DNA of 64,000 nt. Origin: Cristatella mucedo. Taxonomy: Eukaryota > Bryozoa > Phylactolaemata > Cristatellidae. The position numbers were made by a program, and so were the translations under genes. Of the stretch, positions 22,991 through 34,380 are shown one piece after another. The notes under the pieces were generated by a model. The model made no database searches and was not told the DNA's origin. It was given only the letters and a program-made list of their open reading frames with translations. Position 1 is the stretch's first letter; each line of letters starts with the position of its first letter. Location: assembly GCA_009760855.2 (NCBI GenBank), contig WPIO01000080.1, forward strand, positions 5,001-69,000, given 5' to 3'.

Positions 22991-23935
22991 ACCATCTGCT
23001 AGCAGCACAGTTTTTTTTGAGTTATACCCCTTCTGTGGCCAGCATCATTTGGATTGCATTTGCTTATGCCATCTGTCGAATATAAGGTGTGACATCTTCT
23101 TGATGTGCTAGGACACTGGGGACTTGGGGCAGTCAGCAGATCCTATCAGCACTTGCGTGCAGCTAAGGGTAATGCGGCGTTAACACTGTCTAATTTCCTC
23201 CTTTCCGAGGCTGAATGTCTTTTTAGTTAGGGAATTTAACCTCCAGACCCACAAAACATTGATGGAAAACTTATTTTCGCGCGCAGCACATTGTGCAAAG
23301 TTGGAGGCTGGTAGGAAAGATAAGAAGGCCGGCAGTGCAACCAGCTAAAAAAGCTTGAAGAAGTTGAGCTAGCGGCTTCAGTCATCAATGTAGACAAATA
23401 AGAGGAGGATAGAAATGAAAAAAATAAAGCACATGTAAAAGTTTTAGAGAAGATCAAAGTTATGTGTGCTGTTACGACTGTATTTATGTATATCACTAAT
23501 AAAGTTGTCCCCTATGGGTTGAGGGTGTGCAGTCGTCCAACGTTATCGCGGTTAATCAGTTCGACACTCTACCGAGATTAGCGAATTTTCACAAACTGTG
23601 GTTGTTTATTTATAAATCACATTTTTCATAGTTAAAGCATGGAAAACTCTCAGACCTAAGACCTTCACAGTACGGTTTAACGATATTAGAGTCATCTGGA
23701 CATCAAATAACACACCTTCAGTCACCATTACAATCGTGTTACGCAAATTTGAGACAAAGTAGGAAAAAGCAAGACATATATGACGCTGCAAATACCATGT
23801 TATTATTATTGTTGTTCGTGTAACTGTATATTTAGAGGATAGGATGGCAAATCAGAGAACGGCACGCTCTGAGTGGCTCGGTTTCACCGCGCCCGATTTT
23901 TTGGAAAACAGTTCTTTAGAATGGAGTTTGGTACA

Positions 23936-26900
23936 GACGATGTGGTCAGGATGTGCACCTACTAACGTGCTTAAGTAGAATTAGCAGCTACGCGCGAGGT
24001 CATGCGGAGTTCAGACTGCCAGAGCTCAGGGCTGCAGCTTCCATAGTCGATACGAAACTACGCTTCGAGAGCACGAGATTCGAATCTACGGCGATGAGCA
24101 GCTAAGTGCAACTTAGAATTCGCAGTTGTGTTCTGTCGGCTACTAAGCTAGATGCTCGTATTTTGAGGTGCTGAAGCGGTCTGCTTTCAAGGTCGGGACC
24201 ATCGCAAACGACGCGCGCATATGGTTGTTTAAAGTACTCTTCGTGAGTTCACCGAGTTAGCTCGGTTGGTCCGGTTCGCGCCGCGTACAGCGCTTGCGCC
24301 GGCGCGTAACCAATACTAACAGACCCACAATAAGCTGTCGCTTTCGGCGTCCAGTTGTGGCCGCCTGTGTTTTTAACCGAACCGGGGTACGAATTCTCAC
24401 CGCGGTTCCAACCTCATGGTAGGCCAGCGCTTAGCTGCTGCACGCTGGTCCGCCTTCGATCTGGCATGGCCCGCCTTTGATGTGTCGGGCCGCTTAACCG
24501 GAGGAAGGTTGGAGAGCTAGCAGACCCGCAGGCAGTTGAAGCGCAGACGCAGGGGAGAGCGGCTGTGAGCAGTCGCGCTGCCAGCCCAAATACACGGCTG
24601 TTGAAAGCCCAAGTACAAGGCAGTCGGCCACTTCGGTCCCCCGTCGTCGCCCATGTGCTGTCGGAGCGTCAAACTAGGAAGAGTTCATTACATGAACCGA
24701 CGCACGGCACGTTCTCTGTAGAAAATTCTGAAGTCTGTTTAAATAAACGATCATGTGTGTTCAGACTCTTGCTCTGAATAACTCGAGCCTACTGACAAGA
24801 GCCACAATTACTGCAGTCGTGACGTATGCATGCGCATTCAACTCCGAGCTTTTGATTGGTCTGCTGGTACACCTCGAGGTAGCTTCTTCCCGCAATCACA
24901 CATGTATTAATTTTATTCATAACTGCACGGTTTCTGCTAATAGATAAAATTTAATTACTATTATAATACGTTATTACATCCTAAAGGGCATGCACAATTT
25001 AGGATGCGCAGGTTTCGTAAAAGTGAAGCCGCTCTTTCGACAGCCTACCGTTCGACCTTCGCCTTGCTCTAGGCTTCGTCTTCCGGGCTAGCAGACTGCG
25101 CGTGTTATGGCGCGAATTAAGAGCGTGGATGGTTGTAAAGCCTTCAATCGTCAATAAATAATGAGATGCGTAAGGAGAAATGCTTTGTAAGACACGTGAG
25201 TTATCATGCTTTTTAGTTTGCAGAGGATAATTGTTTATTCGATGTTATTAGGTGGGCTGAATTCCGTACTTCCGTTCGCTTCCCCCTCCGTTGTGGCTTG
25301 CGCACTTTACAAGGCAGAAGTAGTAGGTCCTATTGTACGTCACAATGCGCCGAAAATCTGTTCAAAATTTTTGCCTTAGGAGCGAGGGTTATTTGGGAAC
25401 TCGCTGGCCATTCGTATGACCTCTTGAGTTTTACCAGTTGCCGATGCTAGCCGAGCGTCAGGTATGCGAAATATGGAACGAGGTCACATAAGAGTTAAAG
25501 GACATTGACTGATTACTGTGGGAAACCTTCTATCGTTGATGATTTTGAAGGTTGACTATGGGTGCAGTTTGCTTAGCGAGCTGCCTGTGCCATTCTAAGC
25601 ATATTAATTCTTTCTACCATTCGAGATTCGTAATTGACTTCGAAGATAGCTAGTCGTCAACCAATAACAAGCTACATATCGCGTATCTGAAACTGACGAC
25701 GTATGCTGGTGTATGTGAAGTCTTTTTTGTGTATATTTGCATGTTTTGTGTATCTTTTTCTGCGGTGTGCGAATGGTTGAGTTACTGTGTGTTTGTTAAT
25801 GAGTCTCATTGAGTGCAGGTGGAGGCACACGCATCAGCTTGACCATTTGATCACTGTTGTTCGTGTATAATTTCTTATGCGCATTATTGTGCACAGTTTA
25901 TTGATGATCATTAGGAATTGGTTTGCGATGTATACTAATGTAGTTTAGTTTGGAAATATTGCAAATATTGTAATATCTGTGCAGCTCTGCTTCAGCTCTT
26001 AATCGATACTTGACCTACTCTTAAAAAATGTTGCAGCCGCTCGAATGCGCCGCCTAATCGTGACTTCGACCGCACAGCCACAGTTTATTTTATTTTAGCC
26101 AGCAGAAAAACTCAGCATGTCATGCTTTGAATGGATTGCTTTACACGGGACGTTTGGCTTGATTTACAAATTTGCAAGTACAGGTCATTCGAATGAATTC
26201 ATGAGCTGCTGCTGATCTGCGGCCCCTCACTAACCGAGACTGCACGAGATCTTTGTCTGTGCCTTGCGTTATTACATACTGAAATCTTGTCTGTTTTAGC
26301 ACACAGTTTTTGTGGATGTTATGGTCCACCTCACAGTTAATGCCAACTATAAGCAAACATGCAGTGACACTGGCAGTACATATGAAGTTCCTCTCGTGTT
26401 ACATTTTTGTACCCCATGGCATGTCTTCATATGCAGCTGAGCATATGCTAACAGCATGCATACTTCGGTTTGTGACAGGCGTGTCTTCAGCGACCAGTCA
26501 TATTGTTCTGAGCCGACTTCTCTGGTAGACGTGCTGCACTGTCTTCTTCAAGCCAGTGTCTGTTTATGTTGTTGTTTAGCAAAGTGCATAATTTGTCCAT
26601 GTCAAATCATGCAACGGTATTAGTCAACTTGATTACAATACCCGAAGCAGCCTCTGATACAACATCCCTATGAGTATGTGCCTTATGTGAACCAATTCAC
26701 TAGCTATGGCTTAAGTGGGTCTACTGCTGAGTTTTGTGATATTGTTCTGGTTGTGTATATACATACGTGTCTGTCTTGTGTTTATATGAGTAAGAATGCG
26801 TACAGGTGTCCTTGTGTGTATATTTTTGAGTGGTTGAGTTTTTAGAAACGTTGGTTAAATGTCTACCTGCTCGTCTTTGTGCATGTGTTAGTGGGTAAGT

Positions 26901-27339
26901 AAACCCGTGTCTGCACATGCATATGTGTAGTGCCTGCGTGTTTTTGGTGTGCCAGCTTGTTTTCCACGTGCTCATGCGTCTGCATATACAGGTATGGCAT
27001 TGCTTGTGTGCAGCCGTGTGTGCATGCGATAATAGTTGTTCAGTTTATAGATGCCTTGTATTTCGCAGCTTTGGCATTTATTTGTTAATGTTTGCTACTC
27101 TACATTTCGAGGTGTGGAGGCAAATGCAGTTGCTGATGCTTGTGCATGTGTGTGTTTTTGCTTTTGTGTGTATGTTTGTGCTTTTGTGTGTTTGTGCTTT
27201 TGTCTGTGCGTGTGTGTGTGTGTGCGCGCGCGCTTGTGTATGTTTGTGTGTGTCACATCAAGGTTAGAATTAAGGTCGGTTGAGTCAGCAGCATCATTTG
27301 TGTAGCTGCAGCTGAGCCTTTACAGCTCTCAATCTTGCT
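23936..27339. other. About 3.4 kb without a recognised gene
   Basis: The part 24000-24700 is richer in CpG (for example GCGCTTGCGCCGGCGCG at 24290) and could be a promoter-like segment, but no exon can be tied to it. From about 25.7 to 28.3 kb the plus strand is markedly rich in T and G, with GT runs near 27130-27250. The open frames here are short and unsupported. Confidence 0.4.
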
Positions 27340-27435
27340 TGCAGTGGTCAATAAAGAATTGCCCACTGCAGCCTTTGAACCCACGACATAGGTCATGAAG
27401 TGAAAGCACCATAACCCTGGATGTGCATGAGTTAG
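27340..27435 (-). mobile_element. Possible SINE-B-like relic
   Basis: The stretch GCCCACTGCAGCC...GAACCCACGACATAGGTCATGAA...CACCATAACC resembles the reversed tRNA-like head of SINE-B (box B, then GGTCGTG). It is short and diverged, so the call is weak. Confidence 0.35.
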
Positions 27436-27507
27436 CCGTGTTAACTGGCAGTTATATGAACGTGATGGAAGTGCTTGGTGTGCTGAACATCGGTGTTAAT
27501 ATGTTGC

Positions 27508-27670
27508 TGCTCCTGCAGTGGTTTAGCCCAGTGGTTAATTAAGGTGCTCACCCAGCCCGTGGTCATGGGTATGTATTTCATGGTCCTCGGCTTGAGCCCC
27601 ATGGCATACGTGAAGCACCTGAATAGATATATGAAGTTCTTTTAGGGTGCAATACAAGCAAATTATATTG
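27508..27670 (+). mobile_element. SINE-A copy, plus orientation
   Basis: It begins with the tRNA-like TGGTTTAGCCCAGTGGTTAA (box A). Then come GGTGCTCACCC, the box B region (GGCTTGAGCCCC), ATACGTGAAGCACC and the hairpin closing strand AGGGTGCAATACAAGCAAATT. This copy shows the element in its transcription direction. Confidence 0.75.
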
Positions 27671-27912
27671 ATTGTGTACATTTGTATGTACTTATGTGGT
27701 TGGCAAGGTTAAATGGTTTTTGTGGAACACATGTATACTTTTTTGTGTGTGCACGTGTGTTAATCTGCTAGCTCGTGTCGTGTAATATGTGTGTGCCTGA
27801 TATTGTGGTGCCGTGCCATGGATGCTATGCATGCACATGACCTGCTCTTCTGTCCACATGCTTGTGATTGTGTGCACAATATTGTGCATTAATATTTTGT
27901 GTGTGGGAACAC

Positions 27913-28233
27913 ATGTCTGGTTAGTGCATGGGCTCACACCCACATTTTATGTCTGCTCTGATGTGTAAGTGGCATTTCTGTAGGTCCGCTGTTTCTGTAC
28001 ACTCTGTATTGGTGTCTGCAGATGTTCACCAATATTTGTAATGGCATGGCTTAGTGGTGCACATACATATATGCCCGGTTAGTGTGTGGGCACATACCCA
28101 CAATTGATGTGTTTGCCCTGATATGTCAGTGTGCATTTCTGTAGGTCCGGTGTTTCTGTGCACTCTATATTGGTGTCTGCAGATGTTCCACATATTTGTA
28201 ATGGCATGGTTTAGTGATGCGTATGTATGTATA
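27913..28233. repeat. 161-bp tandem duplication
   Basis: Two adjacent copies share TAGGTCCGCTGTTTCTG at 27981 and TAGGTCCGGTGTTTCTG at 28142. Flanking landmarks also match (GGTTAGTG, TTGGTGTCTGCAGATGTTC, TTTGTAATGGCATGG). The offset is 161 bp. Confidence 0.85.
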
Positions 28234-28427
28234 TATGCTTTGCATACACTATGTTGGTGTGCTTGTTAGGTCTGGCTTACTACTAGAACACCTTCCTATA
28301 CTTGCTTATAGGAGCATGTGGTATCATGTCACTCAATCCAGAGCTATCTGAAAGCTTGTGTGGTTGCTTATGGGTTTAAGTGACTGGATTTATATGAGCC
28401 CAGTTGCATGTGAAAAACGATGTTGAA

Positions 28428-28520
28428 TATAATAATAATGTAACTCATTTGAATAGCATCCTAAGAGAACTTAAGCGCTATTCGGGCCCGCTATTTAACC
28501 AATAGGCCAAACCAGTTTTC
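28428..28520 (-). mobile_element. SINE-A fragment
   Basis: AATAATAATGTAACTCATTTG, the reversed hairpin, and CCAATAGGCCAAACCAG remain. The middle, including the box B region, has been lost. Confidence 0.6.
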
Positions 28521-28663
28521 TGGTATTTTAGCAAGGGTGTGCTTGGATTTGTGCAGCCATGTCTCTTGTCTGGTATGTCGTGATGCTCACATGTCCAATT
28601 CGTAGAAATGATTGGACATTCTTTAACACATTTTAGTCGACTAAAAAATTTCTGTTTTGTAAT

Positions 28664-29373
28664 GTGCCCACCATTACTACCTATATTGTTGCTACGGTGT
28701 TGCTTACTGGCCTGCCGGCATGTGCATTAAGGCGATTACAGCTTGTGCAAAACTCTGCAGCTAGGCTTGTCTGTCGTGAACATCGCAGTTGCCATGTCAC
28801 ACCTTTTCTTACTGACCTGCACTGGCTACCAGTCAAGCAACGGATCGACTTCAAAGTTTTGTCGCTCACTTTTAGGTCACTTCATTCATTGGCTCCAGCC
28901 TATCTCTCAGATCTACTCCCCCACCAGGCCAAGCATAGTACCACCTGCTTTTCGGAATCCAACAGTCCACAAATACCTTGTACAAACCTCAAATCCTTTG
29001 GAGACCGTGCATTTAGTTCGTATGCTCCCAAAGCCTGGAACTCCCTCCCGACTTGCGTCAGAACATCCCCTGACTTGACCACATTTAAAAAGAACGTAAA
29101 AACACACCCATTTAGGACAGCATTTAGTGGGTCCCTGTGATTTGTCATTCATGTGCTTATGCGTGCTGACACTGTGCATGCTGCCACTAACCACATTTGC
29201 ATGCTGACCCATTGCATGTCACCCCTAACCACGTTGTTCGTGTTGTTTATCAAGCATGATATTACTCACGATTCAATCGTGTTTCCCTTTGCAGCAAATG
29301 TAAAGTGCCTAGGAAGAGATTGAGTTCTCTGGGGGCACTTTATCCAGTGCATTATTATTATTATTATTATTAC
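28664..29373 (+). mobile_element. LINE-A, C-terminal reverse transcriptase and 3' end
   Basis: The frame at 28664-29140 covers LLTGLPACALRRLQLVQ, LHWLPVKQRIDFKVLSLT, LAPAYLSDLLP and a frame-changed start of the RVPFFGIQQS-type segment, then AYAPKAWNSLP and a terminal FRTAFSGSL. The 3' UTR, the hairpin and an ATT tail to about 29373 follow. Among the plus-strand copies this one has one of the better preserved C-terminal frames. The palm and endonuclease are missing. Confidence 0.9.
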
Positions 29374-29509
29374 TTTTACGTATACAAGCAAAAAAATAGC
29401 ATTTAAGCACGTAGTATTGTTGGTTTGTGGTGACTTGCTCTTGCTGATGCTACTCGTAACAGCTGCCGGTTAACAACGGATACAGAGCAAAGCTCTTATG
29501 TTGACCCAC

Positions 29510-29978
29510 ATTATTATTACGCTGACCCACAAGGCCCACCACAGCTTGGCTTCTCCATACCTAGCTAAACTGCTGCTCCAGTTTCAGCCACCTCGTGCCT
29601 TCAGTTCCTGTATGGAACATTAAATTAGCTGTTACATTTCTCACCTTACAGACAGTTGGCGACAGAAGGTTTGGCTCTGTAGGTTCTAGACTGTGGAACT
29701 CGCTTCCATGGCTCTTATGCAAGGGCAACTACTCTCCTCCTGCCGACTATGGCCCATACTGTTCAGCCGTCCTGAGCTGCTACCTCCACGCTACCCACTA
29801 TCTCAACTGCTCTCTTGACTGCTATGCTTCCCAATTTCTCTTTGTCGCGTGAGACAAAGTCTGTTGGCCACCGAATGCGTATCGAAAGTCACTTATGGTG
29901 TGAGTTTGCTATACAAAACTCTCCCGTGTAACTCTCCTTCGTAGTCTTTGTGAAGTTACAGACTGAGAAACATTACAC
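29510..29978 (+). mobile_element. LINE-B C-terminal reverse transcriptase and 3' end
   Basis: It starts GCTGACCCACAAGGCCCACC (LTHKAH-type residues). LVGDRRFGSVGSRLWNSLP-like sequence follows in the frame 29595-29852. The 3' region ends with TTACAGACTGAGAAACATTAC. It is close to 56160-56648. The order of motifs is that of another non-LTR family, distinct from LINE-A in its 3' end. Confidence 0.8.
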
Positions 29979-30039
29979 TGACCTATTCACATCGTTGCAT
30001 GGCATCTGAAATGCACCGGGTCAACTTGACTACGTTTAA

Positions 30040-30172
30040 TTATAAATATAATTCATTTGTATAGCGCCCCAATAGAACTTAATCTGTATTCAGGCGCTTC
30101 ACATATGCCTCGGGGCTCGACCTCAGGCCGACCTTAGTCAGGGTGAGCACCTTGACCGCTGGACCTGCAAAA
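30040..30172 (-). mobile_element. SINE-A copy in duplication copy B
   Basis: On the plus strand: TATAATTCATTTGTATAGCG, AGGCGCTTCACATATGCCTC, GGGGCTCG and GAGCACCTTGACCGCTGGACC. It is the partner of 21705-21842. Confidence 0.75.
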
Positions 30173-30724
30173 CTGTCAACATTGGCTTTTAGAACTTTCT
30201 GATGCTAGGAGCTTGCACAACACGCAAAATTACTGCTAAGCAGCATTCACATGCCAGCGTGTACCGCTGCCTCCTAGGCGCTTGAGTAGGGCTACATTCT
30301 AGTTAGGACTCCGAAGGCCGCCCCAGGCTGACAATTGACCTGGCGTCGCCTACCTAATAAGCTCCAGTTACCTACGGCAAGGCGTGTCTACGTTTGGCGG
30401 CATGCTGTCTCGAAATGTTCGGTTAACTGCCCGCCAAAAGCCGACGCAGTGGGGTCACGTGGTCTTGCTCCTTAGCGCGACGTCACACGTCGATCGCTGA
30501 GGCTAACAACGCTTAGCCCCACCCCTCCCTGACCGCTCAATAGCTGGTTATTTGACGTGGCAGCCGATTACGACTAGCAAATAGCGGCGCTTGACGTGCG
30601 AACATCGGCGCACGCTCGCATCGGGCTTTTCATATCCTGTTCAATCTCCACGACGAGCATCTACTACCGGCCAACACTACGGCATCTACTGCCTGCCGCG
30701 GCTTTTGCCGCACACGTCCTTTGT

Positions 30725-30925
30725 GAGTAATGTAATGTATCTCCGTCTGTCACTCGACACAAGTCATAAAGACTATGTGGGTGTTACGCAGAAGAGTTTT
30801 GTTTAGCGCAATCACAGCCTAAGCGGCTTTCGGTACTCATTCGGTAGCCAATAGACTTAGTCTCACGCAACAAAGAGAAAGTGGAAAGCAGTGAGGAGAG
30901 CAGTTGAGATAGTGAGTAGAGTATG
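30725..30925 (-). mobile_element. LINE-B fragment inserted in duplication copy B
   Basis: The segment from TAATGTAATGTATCTCCGTC to about GAGTATGGTCGACG is absent at the equivalent site of copy A (about 22640-22644), where GCCCTCTTGCGTG runs directly into ATCTCAGCCGG. Copy A therefore shows the empty site. Confidence 0.75.
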
Positions 30926-30974
30926 GTCGACGTATCTCAGCCAGCAATTCCTGGAACTAGAATTTTTCTAAATG

Positions 30975-31265
30975 CTCTTTTAGAAACCGGATAATTCGCC
31001 CACCATCATGGCCGGCGGTGTACTCAGTCTTTTCCGGGCACTTTTTATTTGCTGCAAAGGAATCACGATCGAATGGTTACTGGTAGCGTGCTCAACGACA
31101 GCAAGCATAACATGGTAGGGGTAGTATGCACAAGATCAGCATGCAGATATGGTTAATGGTTGCATGCGCAGTGTTAGCACTCACAAGCACTTAAACGACG
31201 AATCACGTGGATCCACTAAGTGCTGTCAGAAATAGGTACGTCGTGTAAGTGCTTCGCGATATTAA
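30975..31265 (-). mobile_element. LINE-A 3' UTR fragment inside duplication copy B
   Basis: Same fragment and orientation as 22700-22990, with landmarks TTTATTTGCTGCAAAGGAATC and ACAAGATCAGCATGCAGATA. It was inherited through the duplication. Confidence 0.75.
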
Positions 31266-31487
31266 TGCTTCGACCATCTGCTAGCAGCACATTTTATTTT
31301 GGGTTATATCCCTTCTGTGGCCAGCATCATTTGGATTGCATTTGCTTATGCCATCTGTCGAATATAAGGTGTGACATCTTCTTGATATGCTAGGACTCCG
31401 GGGACTTGGGGCAGATGACCTTGTGACCTTCGCCGCAGCAAGCAGATTCTATCGACACTTGCTTGCATCTAAGGGTAATGCGGCGCT

Positions 31488-31912
31488 TATGTAATGTATC
31501 TCCGTCTGTAACTCCCCAAAGTCATAAAGACCATGTAGGTGTTAAGCAGGAGAGTTTTGTATAGCGCATTCACAGCCTAAGCGGCTTTCGGTACGCATTC
31601 GGTAGCCAACAGTCTTCGTCTCACTCAACAAAGAGAAAGTGGGAAGCATAGCAGAGTCAGGAGAGCAGGTGAGGTAGCGAGTAGCATAGAAGTAGCAGCT
31701 CAGGACCGCTGAAAGGGATGAGCCCTAGTCGGCAGTATGAGAGTAGTTGTCGTTGCGTAAGAATTGTGGAAGCGAGTTCCACAGCCTAGGACCTGCAGAG
31801 CTAAAGCTTCTGTCACCAACTGTCTTTAAGCGGAGGAATGGGACAGCTAATTTATTGTCCAAACAGGACCTGAGGACGCAAACAGGCTGAAACTGATGCA
31901 GTAGTTCACTCT
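31488..31912 (-). mobile_element. LINE-B 3' fragment, second insertion in copy B
   Basis: On the minus strand it encodes a piece of the LINE-B C-terminus (LLHQFQPVC, LKTVGDRSF, GPRLWNSLPQFL) and ends at the family 3' terminus, GAGATACATTAC. Copy A has no such insert between GGTAATGCGGCG and the CCTCCTTTCCGAGGC segment at 23170-23205. Confidence 0.8.
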
Positions 31913-32604
31913 CGAATCTCCTCCGACGCCGAATATCTTTTTAGTTAGGCCATTTAAATTCCTATTTACAAAACATTGATATCAAACTGATTTTCGCTCG
32001 CAGATCGTTGTGTAAAGTTGGATGCTGGTAGGAAAGAGAGATAGGCCAGCAGTGTAGCCAGCCAAAAGGCAGTAGAATATGAGGAAGCCGCTTCAGTCAT
32101 GAATGTAGACAAATACGATATAGATAGAAAGGAAAAGAAACTAAAGCATATCTAGAGGTTTTTTGGGAAGAGCGAAGTCGTGTGCTGTTGCGGCTGTGTT
32201 CACGTATGTCGCTAATTAAGTTCACCCTGACGGGTTGAGGGTGTGGAGTCGTCCTTCGTTTATCGTGGTTAATCAGTTCCTCACTACCGCAATAAGTGAA
32301 ATTTCGCAAACTATTATTCTTTATTTATAAATTGAATATTTTCGTAGTTACAGCATGGAAAAACTTGTCAAGACCCTCTGAATACGGTTTAGCAATATTA
32401 GAGTCTCTGGACAAGAAATAATACACCTTAAGTCACCATTATATTCGCGTTGTGAAAATATTACACAAAATAGGACAAAGTAAGACATATTAGACGCTAC
32501 GAATAACATATTATTATTATTGTACGTTTAATTGTACATTTAGAGGATGGAATAACCAATCAGTGAACAGCACGCTCTGAGTGGCTCGCTTTGACCACCC
32601 CTGA

Positions 32605-32706
32605 TTTTTTATCGCGTTTCCCTTTGCAGCAAATGTAAAGCGCCTAGAAAGAGATTGCATTCTCTGAGGGTGTTTTATCAAGTGTATTATTATTATTATT
32701 ATTATA
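32605..32706 (+). mobile_element. LINE-A terminal tail fragment
   Basis: Only the last 100 bp remain: TCCCTTTGCAGCAAATGTAAAG, the hairpin GCGCCTAGAAAGAGATTGC...GGGTGTTTTATCAAG, and an ATT tail. It abuts the end of duplication copy B. Confidence 0.8.
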
Positions 32707-32789
32707 TGAAGACATGGAAATGGCAGAAAGACTGATGTACAACAAGCCCGAAGAATTGAAATGGTTGAAATTAAAGCGGCACTGAAGTT

Positions 32790-33055
32790 ATAGAATATTT
32801 TGATTATCAAAGTAAGACATTTCGTCTAAGCGAGGAATATCGCACTGATACAGAAAACCTAGCTGGCCAAGAGCTTGGGTTGCTTTAATTACGAAGGCAT
32901 GCTCGACTATATGATGTTTATTGAAAATAAGTGACTCGCGCGTCAGAAGCAAGGCAGTGCTGTAGATATGCTTATCAATGGCAAGAATCCTGGTGCTCAA
33001 AATGAACATGGTGGAGGTTATAAAAAGCTCCAGTGACACCAGGTGGACTTAAGCA
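32790..33055 (-). mobile_element. LINE-C relic
   Basis: The stretch TGCTTATCAATGGCAAGAATCCTGGTGCTCAAAATG...CACCAGGTGGA matches 43347-43430 (TGCTTATAAATCGCAAGAATCTTGATGCCCAAAATG). There it lies downstream of a minus-strand reverse transcriptase with a YADD motif. The minus frame 32788-33039 would correspond to the thumb region. The assignment rests on that one homology. Confidence 0.5.
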
Positions 33056-33059
33056 AATA

Positions 33060-34165
33060 GAGTCTATCTCAAGTCTTAGTCTACCCAGTGTTTATGCAAT
33101 GCTGATGGTTTGTCTTTTCTTTATTGGCATAGTAAAAAAAGCCGAGATGCTTTCTCTTCTCATCAACTACAAGAAGAGGAGTTAACCCGCTTCCTTCATA
33201 CTCGCTAACATCTGTACTCACATTAAATAGCTCTGCCAATTTCGGTACGTCGTCGACAGATAAAGATTCGCCATGGGCTTTATTTTTAATGTTAAGCAAT
33301 TCCCGCAACTTTGGTATGAGCTGAGAATATCGTTCTAACAAGAACCAAGTCAGATCTGTAGTCGATTCTTGATGATGCTCCCTTGGATGAAGAAATCTTA
33401 TAACACCACAGAGCACAAAGGTTGTCCGACTCATTCTTGATATTCAAAGTGGGCTGTTTCTTTTCTAAACCTTCTGGCACTGGTAAATAATTTCCTCCGT
33501 ACCGGTGTCTAAGGTAAGTAAACTTAGCATAAATACCGTGTATACCAATCATTCTCCAGCAAGAACCCCTCTCAACCCATCCTCAACTTGTTTCTTAAAA
33601 GAGTCAAACTGCGATCTTATTGTCCAGTCTATATCTGAAGTCCTGTTTATCTTCGTGTTCATTAATCCAGCATAATGTTGATAACTGTAATCGCCTTTTT
33701 CATTAACAAGTATAGGAGCAAAGACAAGTGTCATTTTTAGATTACTTCTGTTCTTTAGCAAGTCTCTTATCCCCTTGCCAAATCAGAACCAGTTCTTTCA
33801 TAGAGTGCATTAAAGTCGGCTTTGCCATTGTCCAATCCAACATACTCATAATCCCTAAATTTACCATAAGAATAAAACTTGCCTAAAAATCATCCTGCCT
33901 CATTAATCCGCGACAAACGTAATGCCTCTCTTTCATAAGACCATTCTTTTAACCTCAAGTTAATCTTCTTTGTAGGGGGATTGACTTTCTTTTCTCTTTT
34001 CTGTTTGCATTTGACTTGTTATCGCTTCATTTAAAACTGCCTTAGAAAATAGATATCTAGGTAAAAGCCGAGTCCTCTTCCTAACTTTTTCTCTGATTTA
34101 TTTTTTAGCATGATCTGCACATTTCACACCCTTTTGCCGCATAAACTCGTTGTTTTGCTGCATGT
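33060..34165 (-). pseudogene. Maverick/Polinton-type DNA polymerase, N-terminal relic
   Basis: Three minus-strand frames (33549-33761, 33292-33552, 33081-33434) overlap end to end and together resemble the N-terminal part of the protein-primed family B DNA polymerase found in Maverick/Polinton elements and related viruses. Recognisable pieces are RYGGNYLPVPEGLEKKQ, then NIKNESDNLCALWC, then RFLHPREHHQES in the next frame. The last frame continues toward a PLLVVDEKRKHLGFFYYA-like segment. At least two frame changes break the gene. The polymerase and exonuclease catalytic motifs are not in the window. A lysine/arginine-rich upstream piece (33900-34160) fits the same element but is less certain. 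I do not see terminal inverted repeats, an integrase or capsid genes, so this is an isolated fragment. It is recognised from memory of the family. Confidence 0.55.
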
Positions 34166-34380
34166 TTCTATATTAAGTAAATAATTTGTGTAAAACTATT
34201 TTACTAGCCATTCCATTGTTGCTTTGCGAATTCTTTCGTACTGTAATATCAAACCCTCTGCTACAAGTAGTGTATAAATGAATGGTATGGATGCTAGGGA
34301 AATGTCGATCGGTGAATCTATCGAACACAGTGAGTGACGTAGATGAAAAGATAATCATTTGCTCCTAGGGTCCATACCAT

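Larger units (their letters stand above)
21705..23935. repeat. Dispersed segmental duplication, copy A
   Basis: This block is collinear with 30030-32604. Shared landmarks, in order: a SINE-A copy; AACTGTCAACATT; AACTTTCTGATG; GGGCTACATTCTAGTTAGGA; GTCACGTGGTCTTGC; CGTGCGAACATCGGCGCACG; a reversed LINE-A 3' UTR; GTGTGACATCTTCTTGAT; AAGGGTAATGCGGCG; TTTTTAGTTAGG; and GCACGCTCTGAGTGGCTCG. Copy A lacks the two LINE-B insertions seen in copy B but has a C19 tract at 22430-22448. No gene was found in it. Confidence 0.85.
30030..32604. repeat. Dispersed segmental duplication, copy B
   Basis: Collinear with 21705-23935. It lacks about 190 bp of copy A (near 21860-22050) and a short piece near 22141. 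It gained two LINE-B insertions (30725-30925 and 31488-31912), and a LINE-A tail joins it at 32605. The C19 tract of copy A is an ordinary CCCCACCCC stretch here, near 30516. Confidence 0.85.

Noticed and set aside
24230-24310. CpG-rich stretch considered as a promoter or tRNA (GTTAGCTCGGTTGG)
   Set aside because: There is no box B at tRNA spacing and no exon downstream on either strand that I can support.
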